A stretch of DNA of 64,000 nucleotides. Source: Impatiens glandulifera (taxonomy: Eukaryota > Streptophyta > Magnoliopsida > Ericales > Balsaminaceae). Made by a program: the position numbers and the translations under genes. Positions 45,671 through 56,530 of this stretch are shown piece by piece. Under the pieces are notes generated by a model. It searched no databases and was not told the DNA's origin. It saw only the letters and a program-made list of their open reading frames with translations. The DNA lies in NCBI RefSeq assembly GCF_907164915.1, contig NC_061863.1, positions 36,987,382 to 37,051,381 of the forward strand, in the 5' to 3' direction. The first letter of the stretch is position 1; each line of letters starts with the position of its first letter.

Positions 45671-48600
45671 ATGGTCAACAAGAGAATCACACTTGGTCAT
45701 TGTACTCTACAGGTCGATTTTCCCTTCCGTCTATACGTTCGATCAGCAAAATGTGGTCGACATGTTCCGATCCCTTGAATATTCCGGTCTTGGGAAGTAC
45801 CTTGGCGGGCCGTTCATATTCCACGAAAAAGAAGTCAGGGAATTCTTCAAATCGGCGACGATGGTCGGCGATTCCATTACGGCAACGGTGAATGATACAT
45901 AAGTCTCTTTCAATGAAGCATCCTATGCGGAGTTCATTGAACTTCCGTCAAAGGGGCACACTTTCAAATTGAATCTGCCATCGGAAGTCACGGAAGAAAT
46001 GAAGACGGTTTTCTCAGTCGACGGCTAGAAGATTCGACTAAACAGGAGTAAGAAGGTTCTTAAACCCTAGTTTATTTTGTTGAATGATGTGGTAGCTAAA
46101 GCGCTTCAAGGGAAGGCAGGCTCTTTCCATCTGTATAGTCAAGACCGTTTTGACTATATGTCGGCTATTTCCAAAGGGATTCAGGTCAACTAGGCCTCAA
46201 CTTTGTACCTGAACCTATGCTCTATGATCAATATGGAGAACAAAGAAAGTGTAAACTTTGCTTCTCAACTAAGTCGTCTGTTGGAACATTTAGGGGTCCC
46301 CATGGGGGATTCTAAGCTGATCAACTCTACCCGGGTGTATAATGTCTTCACTGTTGCTAACACCCTCGTCCAAATGAAGAATAACAAGGAATCGTTCTCG
46401 GGAGGATCAAGCCAACAGACATGAGGAAGGTTTGTTACTCGTTCCAAACATTCAGCGGCTTCTATCTTGTCTACAGGAGCCAAAAGATCAAACACTGTCA
46501 ATGAATCAGAGGCTAGTTCCACTAGTCTTAAGAGATCTTCGAAGAAGGACTCTAGATTAGTCAATTCTAGAGTGAAGCAAGGTCCCGTCGAACTTACTGC
46601 TATTCCCATGTCCCACCTATCTCCAGCTGTGAGTCAGTTAAGAAAGCCCTCCATGTTCTCTGTTTCAAGAAGAGATAAATTAAAGGCGCACAGGGCATCT
46701 AAGTTTATAAAATCATCATCGAAGGTAACCCCTTTCCAATCTCAGGCCGAAGTGCCTAAATTTAATGTTCCCGAGTTGGAACAAGATAAGTATGTTTTTA
46801 TTCCTGTTGAGGAATCTACTAACGGGTCAACTGTTGATCCGTTGGTCCAAATACTGAAAATCTTGACAGGACTCCATCTCCTGTCTGTCAACCCGATCTT
46901 GTAGCTGCTGATGCTACAATATCTCTTGAATAGAGTAAGGTGTAGTTCTTACCCTTGCTGCTGGTGATGCATCTGAAAAGGCTCTCTCTATGCCATTCAT
47001 AGAGCATCTTGTTTCCAACCCTGTTCTAATAGAGTCCGTAGTGACTAGAAAGCTTGTTCAGTCAGAACCCACGCCAGGACTCTTTGCTAGACCCCTTTCT
47101 GCTCATGAGTTAATGCGTTCCACAAGAAAGGCTGTTGGAATCACGTTTGGGGAACCAAAGCATACTCCAAAGCCTGTGGAGGTTATTGGAAAATGGAAGA
47201 ATGTTGTAACCAATTATAAAGAGGAGGTTTCTTAAGCAACCTACATTGTCAACCTTATGATGGATCAGGCCAATATAAATGCTGCTGAAAAGATCGAGAT
47301 CTTTGATACTTGGGTCTTGAACAGAATGTCTATTAAGTATGATGAGGTCATCAAGGATAAAGGTATAAGCAGTCAATGATTGAAGCTAGTCAGCACTGAA
47401 AAGAGAGTCCTAAAATGGGCCAAGACATCGGAAGTTTATGAAGCTCTTAAGAGAAAAGAGCTAGTTGAAACAAATTTGAGAGGAAGAGCCCTCTTTCTAA
47501 TTCTTCAAGCCAAAAGAGCTAATTTCAATCCTCTTGAGAGGAATGCTAAGGCATAGGAGAAAGATCTGAAAAGACTAGACGAGATTATGCAAGATTACAT
47601 TTCTACAGTTTTCAGGTACGTTCTCCAAGTAAAGGCATCTCTAGAAAAGGAGGCTGAAGTAAGTCAGCCTAATGAAGCTATATCTGAGGGAAACCCACAA
47701 AAGACAAGGAATCAGAGAAGAGTTCTTCATCTGAGGGGGAACAAGCAAAAAATAATAAATCATCAGTAGGGCTTCCGTTATCTCAATGTTTCATTCTAAG
47801 ATCACCCAAGCCTCGACCGTTTCCCGATATCACTGTTGCAAATATTCATGATGATGTTGTCAATCTTTCTCATCATTCAGAAGTTGCCAGGTCCGGTTCA
47901 CATGGTACGTGAAGATTTTGTTGATAATAAAGAAGAAGAAAAATCTGAAAGTGATTCAGAGAAGGATGGACCCGAGTAGTCCATGCAAGTTCACACCCAT
48001 ATCAGTCCCATTCAGACCGCTCCAACAGATTCTCAAGAGATTTCAACTAATGAAGGATCATCTGTTGGTGGTACAAAGCTTATGAAGTCTATGACAACAT
48101 TGATGGGAACACTTCAGAAGAATATGTTTGTAATGGAATCCAACATGGTAAAGATTATGAACACTCAGAAAGCAAACAAGAAGGAATTTGTTGATCTTCT
48201 GAAAACCCATAATGAGATGGAGCAGACACTGAAGAGGAACATGTATGACATTCATACCGACAACAAGAAATACACCAAATTTGAAAAGAACTTCTTCGAA
48301 CGACAAATCGAGTTGAACGATTGCGACAGGGAAAATTTCGTTGAACTCCATAATGATGTTATGGATGTAATTAGCTTACTTCGAAATCAGATGGTTGAGA
48401 TTCAAGGTAATATGATTAAAGATGATGCTGAGAGGTTAGAACAGGATGATTCTTTTGCAAGGAAGATTCAGGCTGAAGAAGATGTTAAGGTTGTTGCCGA
48501 GAAAGAGAAGAATCTCATTACTAAAGGCGATGACAATATCGGCAGAAGAGGTGGTGGTATTTCAACAGGAACCAGATCAAAGCGAAACCCAATTAGTGAT

Positions 48601-48795
48601 GATAACGATAGGCCAATCAAAAGAGGCGGAGGTCGTAGCGGCGATCGCGATGGTAGAAATAGTGGAGGTGATTGTGGCGGCAGAAGTGGTGGAAGTGGTC
48701 GTCGTGGTCGTTCTCTCCCTCCGTTTCGAAACCTTCTAACTGGTGAAGAATACAGCTGTCAAGGATCTCGCTACCCAAAATCGACCCACTCGTGA
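45671..48795 (+). pseudogene. Accessory gene of element H
   Basis: Function unknown. Start at 45671 (MVNKRITLGHCTLQVDF), then a frame change into GLGKYLGGPFIFHEKEVREF, FFKSATMVGDSI, EFIELPSKGHTF, VVAKALQGKAGSF and MSAISKGIQV. A serine- and lysine-rich linker (46467-46900) follows, then a helical domain (47150-47640: FDTWVLNRMSIKYDEVIKDK, EKRVLKWAKTSEVYEALKRK). The last 270 codons (47983-48795) are open: a coiled-coil stretch (MVKIMNTQKANKKEFVDLLK...) then an RGG/GR-rich tail (GRRGGGISTG, GGGRSGDRDGRN). No signal peptide or membrane segment is visible. Domain order matches 15940-18692. Several stops before 47983. Confidence 0.72.
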
Positions 48796-48986
48796 AACGG
48801 GAAGATCAATAATCTCTTTTCTCTTAAACTATCTTCTGTTAGTTTGTGAACTTGGTTCTTTAAACTTGGCTTCTGAATATTGGTTTTTGGAAATTATATC
48901 TATAAGATTGGTGAACAAGTTTGACTTTTTCTTCTATTGGATGGATGTTTATCTATTAAACTATGCAAAGTTTTAACATCATCATC

Positions 48987-49000
48987 AAAAAGGGGGAAAT
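48987..49000 (+). other. Element H polypurine tract
   Basis: AAAAAGGGGGAAAT after CATCATCATC, abutting the 3' LTR; this context is typical of Sireviruses. Confidence 0.85.
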
Positions 49001-51354
49001 TGTTGGGTCAAATTATTTTAACTAAGGGTCAAAGTATTCCGACTAGTGGAATTTTGATGATAAGTTGGTTTAAAACATAAACTAAGCCGTCTAATTGTTT
49101 TTGGTGAAGGTGTATCGAAAACATGTTATATTAGACTAAGTCTAAATGAGGTTCATTAAACTGATTAACCATTATATGCATTGAGTTAGACGTGCAGTCT
49201 AACAAATACGTAGTTAGACGCGTAGTCTAACAGACGTAGTTAGACGCGCACTCTAATAGATACGTAGTTAGACGTATAGTCTAACAGACGTAGTTAGACG
49301 TGCAATCTAACAAATACGTAGTTAGACGTACAGTCTAATAGATACGTAGTTAGGCGTGCAGTCTAACAGAGACGTAGTTAGTCGTGCAGTCTAACAGACG
49401 TAGTTAGACGTGTAGTCTAACAGATATGTAGTTAGACGTACAGTCTAACAGAGACGTAGTTAGACGTGCAGTCTAACACACATAATTAGACGTACAGTGT
49501 AACGGATACGTAGTTAGACGTGTAGTCTAAAAGATACGTAGTTAGATGTGTAGTATAACAAATACGTAGTTAGACGTGAAGTCTAACAGATACGTAGTTA
49601 GACGTGCAATCTAATAGATACGTAGTTAGATGTACGGTCTAACAGATACGTAGTTAGACGTGCAGTCTAATAGATACGGAGTTAGATGTGCGGTCTAATA
49701 GACGTAGTTAGACATGGAGTCTAACAAATACGTAGTTATACGTGCAGTCTAATAGAGACGTAGTTAGACGTGTAGTCTAACAGACATAGTTAGACGTGCA
49801 GTATAACGGATACATAGTTAGACGTGCAGTCTAACAGATACGTAGTTAGACTTGCAGTCTAACAGATACGTAGATAAATGTGCAGTTTAAAAAATACGTA
49901 GTTAGAAGTGCAGTCTAATAGATACGTAGTTAGACGTGCAGTCTAACAGACGTAGTTAGACGTGCAGTCTAACAGATATGTAGTTAGACGTGTAGTCTAA
50001 TAGAGACGTAGTTAGACGTGCAGTGTAACAGGCGTAGTTTGAAATGGAGTCTAACGGATGCATAGTTAGACGTGTAGTCTAACGGATACGTAGTTAGACA
50101 TGCAGTCTTATAGATACATAGTTAGAAGTGTAGTCTAACAGATACGTAGTTAGACGTGTAGTCTAACGGATACGTAGTTAAACGTGCAGTCTAACGGATA
50201 CATAGTTAGACGTGTAGTCTAATAGATACATAGTTAGACGTGCAGTCTAACGGATACGTAGTTCGACGTGCAGTCTTACTCCTTCAGATTAGTCTGAAGG
50301 GATACGTAGTTAGACGTCGTCTAACAGATGATAGTTAGATGTGTAGTCTAAGTCCTTCAGATTAGTCTGAAGGGAACCGTAATTAGACGTGCCATGTAAT
50401 CCCATTAGACTAGGTGGTCTAATGGATCCTACTATTAGACGTGGGCATCTAACTTCATTAGACTTGTCAGTCTAAGTGAAAAACGTCTTATGCCATGCTT
50501 AAGTAGTTGTTGTAAACTAGCATCCATCTACCCACGATCAACTAGATGTATGATACTCCTGCTCCACTTTTCAGTGTAGAGTAGTACGACAGCCAGTTGC
50601 AACCAACTAACTAATGTCACGTAAGCAAATATTCTTCCCACTACTTGTTTCTTGCAGGACAATCCTAGAAGAATATTAGACGCACTACCAGATTGGTACG
50701 ACCACGATCCTAGTGCTCAGAGTCTATTGTACCTGTGTACTATAGAGACGTTCCAATGGAAGTTCGCCACGTGTCATTATAGAAAATTAAACCGTTGGTG
50801 CCTGCTCTCTATTTAAAGATCTACAAGGACAACGGAAGAAGAACAAGACACAAATGCTGAACACTGAGAAATACGCATACGAAAGATTTACTACATGTAC
50901 AATCTTGAGATCTGCTTTCTTGCTTACTATGTGTACATCAAGAGAGAGTTAGAATCAAAATATTGTCTAGTTGAGTGATATTCTTCAATATACTGTTAGT
51001 TGAATAGAATTTGTTCTGTTCAATAGTGAGTTAGACTTGCAACTATATTTGATTCTAAGAAACGTATAGTGAATCCTTTCAGTGGTTGGAAGAAGGTGTG
51101 ACGTAGGAGAGTTTGCTCCTAACATCCATAAACAAACTGCTGTGTCATTTACATTTTGTCCTTCATTCTCTCATTGGTTCTTAGTTTCAAACCTGAGCAA
51201 ACGTTTCCGCACTTGAATCGCTTCCAGAGTTTTCAAGGGTTTATGAAGAATAGAAAGTGATATTAATCCTTAACAGGATTTCTATCAACTCGTTTATCCG
51301 AAGCAGTTATCAATAGTCAGACCCCCGTCTCTATCGATTATGCCGATCCTATCA
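49001..51354 (+). repeat. Element H 3' LTR
   Basis: 2354 bp. It aligns with 40177-42886 but is 356 bp shorter, almost entirely within the palindromic array. It ends GATGCCGATCCTATCA-like (TGCCGATCCTATCA). Confidence 0.92.
49185..50280. repeat. Palindromic tandem array in H 3' LTR (about 40 units)
   Basis: Same ~28-bp unit as 40351-41814 and about 370 bp shorter. It ends with the palindrome CTTCAGATTAGTCTGAAG, as in the other LTR. Confidence 0.92.
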
Positions 51355-51489
51355 ACTTCATTCGATAATTGACAGTGGTGACCGCACTCTTTATGGGTTG
51401 CCTACGTACTCTTGAGAGAGATAACGTCTTACGTAGTTCACAACTTGTGAGTTATGAACTTTAGTTGTATGGGATTCAACACGCATGCT

Positions 51490-52660
51490 TTAGACAAAGT
51501 ATCTTTTGAGTATGTCGACATTGAAGGGTGTTGAGAGTTCTTCTCCGTCCAAGGTGGTCAATCTCGTGGCGCCGCCTAAAAAGACCTTCTTGACGAGGTA
51601 GGTTCCTTCCCATGGTGTTTGGAATTTCCCTCTAGGGTCTAGTATCTGTAAGTTCTTCTTTTGGACAAAATCACTTTATTGAATGTTTCTAGGTTTCACC
51701 TTCTTGTTGAAAGCTCTGGTCATTCTTATCTAGTATGCTTGCGTATAACATAACATGTTTAACCTCTTGTCTTCCATAAGAGATAGTTGGTCGTACCGTG
51801 ACTTAAACCAATCTTCTTCCACTACTTGCGTCTCGAGTAAAACTCTTAGAATGGGGACTTTGATTTTGATAGGTTGCACTACATCCATTCCGTAGACCAA
51901 TGAAAACGGCGTTTCTCCTATTGACGTTCGAATGGTTGTTCTGTAGCCCCAAAGGGCGTATGGTATCTTTTCGTGTCAATCCTTGTATGTCTGAGTCATC
52001 TTTTTTATGATGGTGATGATGTTCTTGTTGGCTGTTTCTATTGTGCCATTCGTTTGAGGACGATAAGGTGAGGACTTGTAGTGTTCAATCTTGTATTCAT
52101 CTAGTACTTTGAGTATTTCTCCTCGGAAGTGTCCACCATTGTCTGTGATCAAGGCTTGAGGAACTCTGTAGCGTGCAATGATATTGTTGCGTATGAACTT
52201 GGCAATATGTGATGACTTGAGCACCTTGTATGATTGTTCTTTGACCCACTTTGTGAAATAGTCGATAGCTACAAGGATGAATTCATGTCCGTTTGTAGCG
52301 TGAGGATAGATTTTTCCGATGATATTATTTCCCATGTCGAGAATGGCCATGGTGAGGTCATGTTGTACTATAAAGATGTTGGGGTGTGTTTCAAGTTCGC
52401 GTAAACTTGACATTGATGATACTTCTTAACATATTCTACACATTCGTGTTCCATGTTCTGCTAGTAATAGCCAAAGCGAAGGATCTTCTTGGCGAGTGCT
52501 GATCCGTTCATGTTTGGGCCACATGTTCCTACGTGTACTTCCTCCATGATCTTTCATGCTTGAGGTTGGTCGATGCATAGCATGTTCTGACCATCTAAAG
52601 AGCATCGATATAGCTTTCCTGCGAGTAACACGTAGTTGGTTGTGTATTGGCATAAAGCTC
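51490..52660 (-). pseudogene. Integrase of element G
   Basis: Minus-strand Ty3 integrase. The catalytic core shows ILVAIDYFTKWVKEQSYKVL (Asp), ALITDNGGHF (Asp) and PYRPQTNGTIETANKNIITI (Glu), a complete DDE set between 51976 and 52413. The zinc-binding N-terminus is broken near 52430-52650. Downstream (51960-51490) a frame containing ALWGYRTTIRTSIGETPFSL and ending near NVDILKRYFV completes the C-terminus, as in Tat elements. A few stops interrupt it. Confidence 0.87.
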
Positions 52661-52808
52661 TCCTCTCATTCTTTTAGAACTTTGAAGGATATTCTCCATG
52701 CTCAACGTACTTCTATAGAGGTTCGAACCAAGGTTTGGGCGCCACTTCGGTTTTGGAAATTGTCTTCTTCTCGAAGTCTCGTTTCTATTTCTAACGAATC
52801 TTTAAAGG

Positions 52809-53735
52809 CTAGATTTTGATTCCTTCTGGGATTTGTGTCATGGCTTCTAACATGGCCAAAGCATCTGCAAATTGATTCTGACTTCTCGGAGCATGCGTGA
52901 ATGTCACATGTTCAAACTTAGTCATTAGAGTCAATAAGTGTTGATGGTAAGATTTGAGGTTCTCTCCTTTGACTTGCCATTCACCATTAGTTTGTGAAAT
53001 GACTAAGTTTGAGTCTCCTACTACTTCTAGACATCTCGCTTCTTTTTCATGAGCAATCTTTAAGCTAGAGATGCATGCTTCATACTCTGCTTCATTGTTC
53101 ATCACGGGATATTCGAGCTTGACTGAGATTGGGTTGTATGTTCCCACATGATCGATAAGTAGTATTCTGATGCCATAGCCTTTCTTGCCTGAAGCTCCAT
53201 CGAATAGTAACTTCCAGGTTGTAGAGTTAATAGGCATCACTTCGTCGTCTGGGAATGTTAACTCCTCGTCGTCTTCAACTTTGATTGGTTGGTCTGCGAG
53301 GAAATCTGATACAACACTCCCCTTGATAGATTTTTGAACTATGTACACGATGTCGTACTCTGATATCATCATCATCATCCACGTAGTTAATCTCGGAGAC
53401 AAAAGCATTTTCTGGAATAAATGATGAATTGGATCGAGTCTTGATACTAACTTGACTGTGTGGGCTTGCATATAATGCCTTAGTCTCTTGGTGACCCAAG
53501 CTAGGGCCCAACACACATTTTCTATGGGAAAATAATTAAGTTTGTATCCTATCATGCGCTTTCTTATGTAGTAGATTGCGACTTCTGTCTTTTCCTCGTT
53601 TTCTTGGGCTAGTAGACTTTCCATTGCGTTTTTGGTGACTATTAAGTATAGTATTAGCGGTACGCCTGGTCTTGTTGGTATCAGAATAGGAGGATTCTTG
53701 AGGTATCCCTTTATCTTCTCGAATGCGTTCTAACA
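52809..53735 (-). pseudogene. Dual RNase H region of element G
   Basis: The 271-codon open frame 52809-53624 begins in the first (Ty3) RNase H (NEEKTEVAIYYIRKRM, NYFPIENVCWALAWVTKRLR). It continues through a linker (VSDFLADQPIK) into a second RNase H with WKLLFDGASG (Asp), NNEAEYEACISSLKIA (Glu), LEVVGDSNLVISQTNGEWQV (Asp) and SQNQFADALAML (Asp). All four catalytic acids of the second domain are present. A second, plant-type RNase H between pol domains is diagnostic of the Tat/Ogre clade. Confidence 0.88.
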
Positions 53736-54720
53736 TGCGTCATCCCAGACAAATCTTTCATTTTTCCTTAAAAGTTTAAACAAAGGATCACATGTCATAG
53801 TCAACTTTTTTATGAATCGACTTATATACTGGATCTTTCCTAGAAAGCCTCGCACTTCTTTCTCGCTTCGTGGAGGTGGCAATGTCGTGATCGCTTCTAT
53901 CTTGCTCGGATCAACCTCAATTTCTCTTTGTGTGATCAGGAAGCCTAGCATCTTTCCTGCTGTCACTCTGAATGTGCACTTCTTTGGGTTGAGCCTAAGT
54001 TGGAACTTCCTGATGCGTTGTAAGAATTTGTCAAGATTTTGGACGTTCCCTTCTCGATCTTTTGATTTCACAATCATATCATCGATATAGACTTCTACTT
54101 CCTTGTGGATCATATCTCGAAGAATAATTGTGGCAGCTCATTGATACATTGCTCCTGCGTTCTTCAGCCCGAAAGGCATGACTCGATAACAAAATGTTCC
54201 GACTTCTGTGATGGAGCCATCAGTACTTGGTTGTAGCCTGAGAATCCGTCCATGAATGATAGGAGTTGATGGCATGTTGCATGATCCACTAGCACGTCAA
54301 TGTGTGATAGTGGAAAGCTTTCTTTAGGGCTTGCTTTGTTGACATCCCGATAGTCTACACACACTCGGATCTTTCCATATTTCTTCGCGAATGGGACTAC
54401 ATTAGCGATCCATTCTAGGTAATCTACCACTTTGAGGAATCATGCGTCGAGCTGTTTCTAAACTTCCTCTTTGATCTTGTCCACGATGTTTGCCTTCATT
54501 CTTCGGAGCTTCTATTTTACCAGTTTTGCGTCTTCGTAAAGTGGTATACGGTTTTGGATAATTTCTGGATCAATGCCTGACATATCTTTATAAGACCATG
54601 CAAAAACGTCTTTGTTTGCTTTTAAAAGTTTAGTTAAATTTTCTCGTTCTAAATCATTTAAACTTTTTCCAATTAAAACAATTTGAGGATCTTCATCTGT
54701 GTTAAGATTTATTTAAATTG
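53730..54720 (-). pseudogene. Reverse transcriptase of element G
   Basis: Minus-strand. N-terminal part: VLIGKSLNDLERENLTKLLK, DVFAWSYKDMSGIDPEIIQN, then ANVVPFAKKYGKIRVCVDYR, SFMDGFSGYNQV and YRVMPFGLKNAGAMYQ followed by a stop. The catalytic segment VEVYIDDMIVKSKDREGNVQ is intact in 53730-54113, followed by LRLNPKKCTF and LPPPRSEKEVRGFLGKIQYI. Stops near 54125 and 54440 inactivate it. Confidence 0.88.
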
Positions 54721-55120
54721 TTTCTTCTGTAGTGGAAAAATTCTCCTCTTCTTTATCTAAATATTGCCTCATCTCATAGGTCATTTCTGATTTAAACATT
54801 TCGTCGGAAGGCATATAGTCAAAAGTTTCTTCTTCATTGTTAAAATCATTGTTCAAAGTGCCCACATACTTAGAATTATAAAAATAATATTTTGCATGTG
54901 AATGAAATTCAGAAATGGTAGATTTTATGTTCGAAATGTTTTTAGCGAATGCATGTTTCGTGAAGTACGAATCTTCCTCCTCGCTATCCGTGACATCTTC
55001 ACTATCAAATTCTATGTGGATTAACTCTTTTGACCTGAATTGCTTAGAAGGTCTTGTGTATGCGTTGTCTTCAGAGTTATTCCTTAATCCTGGCTTGCTT
55101 TCACGGAAGAGTTCGTGCAT
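54713..55120 (-). pseudogene. Protease-RT linker of element G (135 open codons)
   Basis: An open acidic frame (FDSEDVTDSEEEDSYF, EEETFDYMPSDEMFKSEMTY) leads in frame to the RT N-terminus. No protease DSG motif or gag domain is visible. It is the acidic spacer upstream of RT in Tat elements, left after loss of gag and protease. Confidence 0.6.
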
Positions 55121-56530
55121 TCCTTCTAGTACGTCATGTCAATCATTTAGTTCCCCCCGATCATGAATGAAAAGGGGTTTGATTGTCGCGTAAGTTTCAA
55201 TTTATGTGGTGAGGTCTTCAAACTGTTGCCCCAATTGTATCAGTTTATCACGAAGATCGTTTAGCTTTAGATGACTGACTCATTGAACCTTCTTGGTGGG
55301 TTAGTCATTGTAAACGATGATGAATATGAGTATGACGTGTTCAAGAGAACAAACTTAGTTCGAACCCCTTTAACAAATAAAACAAGCAATGCATTGCTCG
55401 TATGCACATAATTCCTAACACGCGATAGACGCTCAATTTACCCATTCACAATGTATAACATGTAGAAAATGATGAGTAAAATAAGAATGAGTTATTTTAT
55501 TAAAATCCTAAGTGTTATGGATAAAATCACAAACTCAAGTCATAAAATAAAATAAGAAAAGAAAGCAAGCACCCCTCATCCTTTCGTTAAAATGTCGTTC
55601 ATCTATCTTCATAAAGAGATTTACATTTCAAGCATAAAGATATCTAGACTAAGTTTTTTAATTTTCAAGTCTTTTCGTATTTCTTGATCATCTTTGCGCC
55701 TCATGCGTCTCTCTTGATCGTCTTTGTGTCTCACGCGTATTTCTTGATTATATCTTATGCTTAGAAGCTGAGTAGTAAAGACACAAAGAAAGAAAACTAG
55801 TTAAATTAGATTCTTCTTTTCGCTTTTCTAGATCTCCTCGATTTTACTCCTTCAAAATTATTAGGCTTAGCTTCAAAATTTCGAAATTGTTCACATGTTT
55901 CATGGAATTTTAAAACTTTGAATGGATAAACTGAGCGTCTAGAAATATCTATATGCATACATGTATTTATCATATATAGTACTCAAGTAAAGGGCTTTGT
56001 GACGTGGCTTTGTTGCTCCACAGGACGAGACGAGGCAACAACTTAGTAGAATTGGCTTTTTGTATTTTTTTCTAAATTTGGAAATGGATTAAGAGATTGT
56101 TGTTCCACTAACAAGGATACTATCCCAATACGAATCTCTCGATGTAAGGGGAGATCTCAATTGGACATCCCCTCACCTCTATTTCAAAATCCCTCATTTT
56201 CAATAGTAGGGGATATTTGAAAAGAAGAGAGGGTTAATCCGAGTTTTTTCCTAGTGTTTTTCTCAACTCTCAAATCACACAAAAGTCTTCAAGGCAAGGG
56301 TTTAGGGTGTCATTCCCATTGACTACCCTTAGAACATAAAATATAGATGTCTGAGCTTCATCCAACGATGTATATCTACACACCTTCACATTGGAGCTCC
56401 AAGTATCATGCAAATAATCAAGTAATGTGAACATGGAGTATGAATTAAAGCGTAAGAAAGTTTAAATACTTCGCCAAAATTACTTTGGAGTCAAACGTCG
56501 AATGTCCCCAGTAGAGTCGCCAAAAAACGG
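55121..56530 (-). other. 5' non-coding region of element G, with primer site
   Basis: No recognisable gag, although this is where it should lie. The minus-sense primer site TGGCGACTCTACTGGGGAC is at 56504-56522, next to the LTR. Short motif repeats (TTGATCATCTTTGCGTCTCA type, 55680-55750) are present. Confidence 0.65.

Larger units (their letters stand above)
40177..51354 (+). mobile_element. Element H: Sirevirus derivative with gag and accessory gene but no pol
   Basis: LTRs (40177-42886, 49001-51354) begin TGTTGGGTCAAATTATTTTG and end GATCCTATCA. Flanking pentamers are ACTTT and ACTTC. TGGTATCAGAGC lies at 42889-42900, and AAAAAGGGGGAAAT at 48987-49000 precedes the 3' LTR. The interior has gag (42931-44760) and then, with no protease, integrase or RT between, the accessory gene (45671-48795). 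The element would need pol from a relative. It inserted in the 3' region of G. Confidence 0.92.

Noticed and set aside
48446..48739. 97-codon frame rich in VVVAAEVV, resembling a membrane protein
   Set aside because: It is an out-of-frame reading of the coiled-coil and RGG tail of the accessory gene in 47983-48795.
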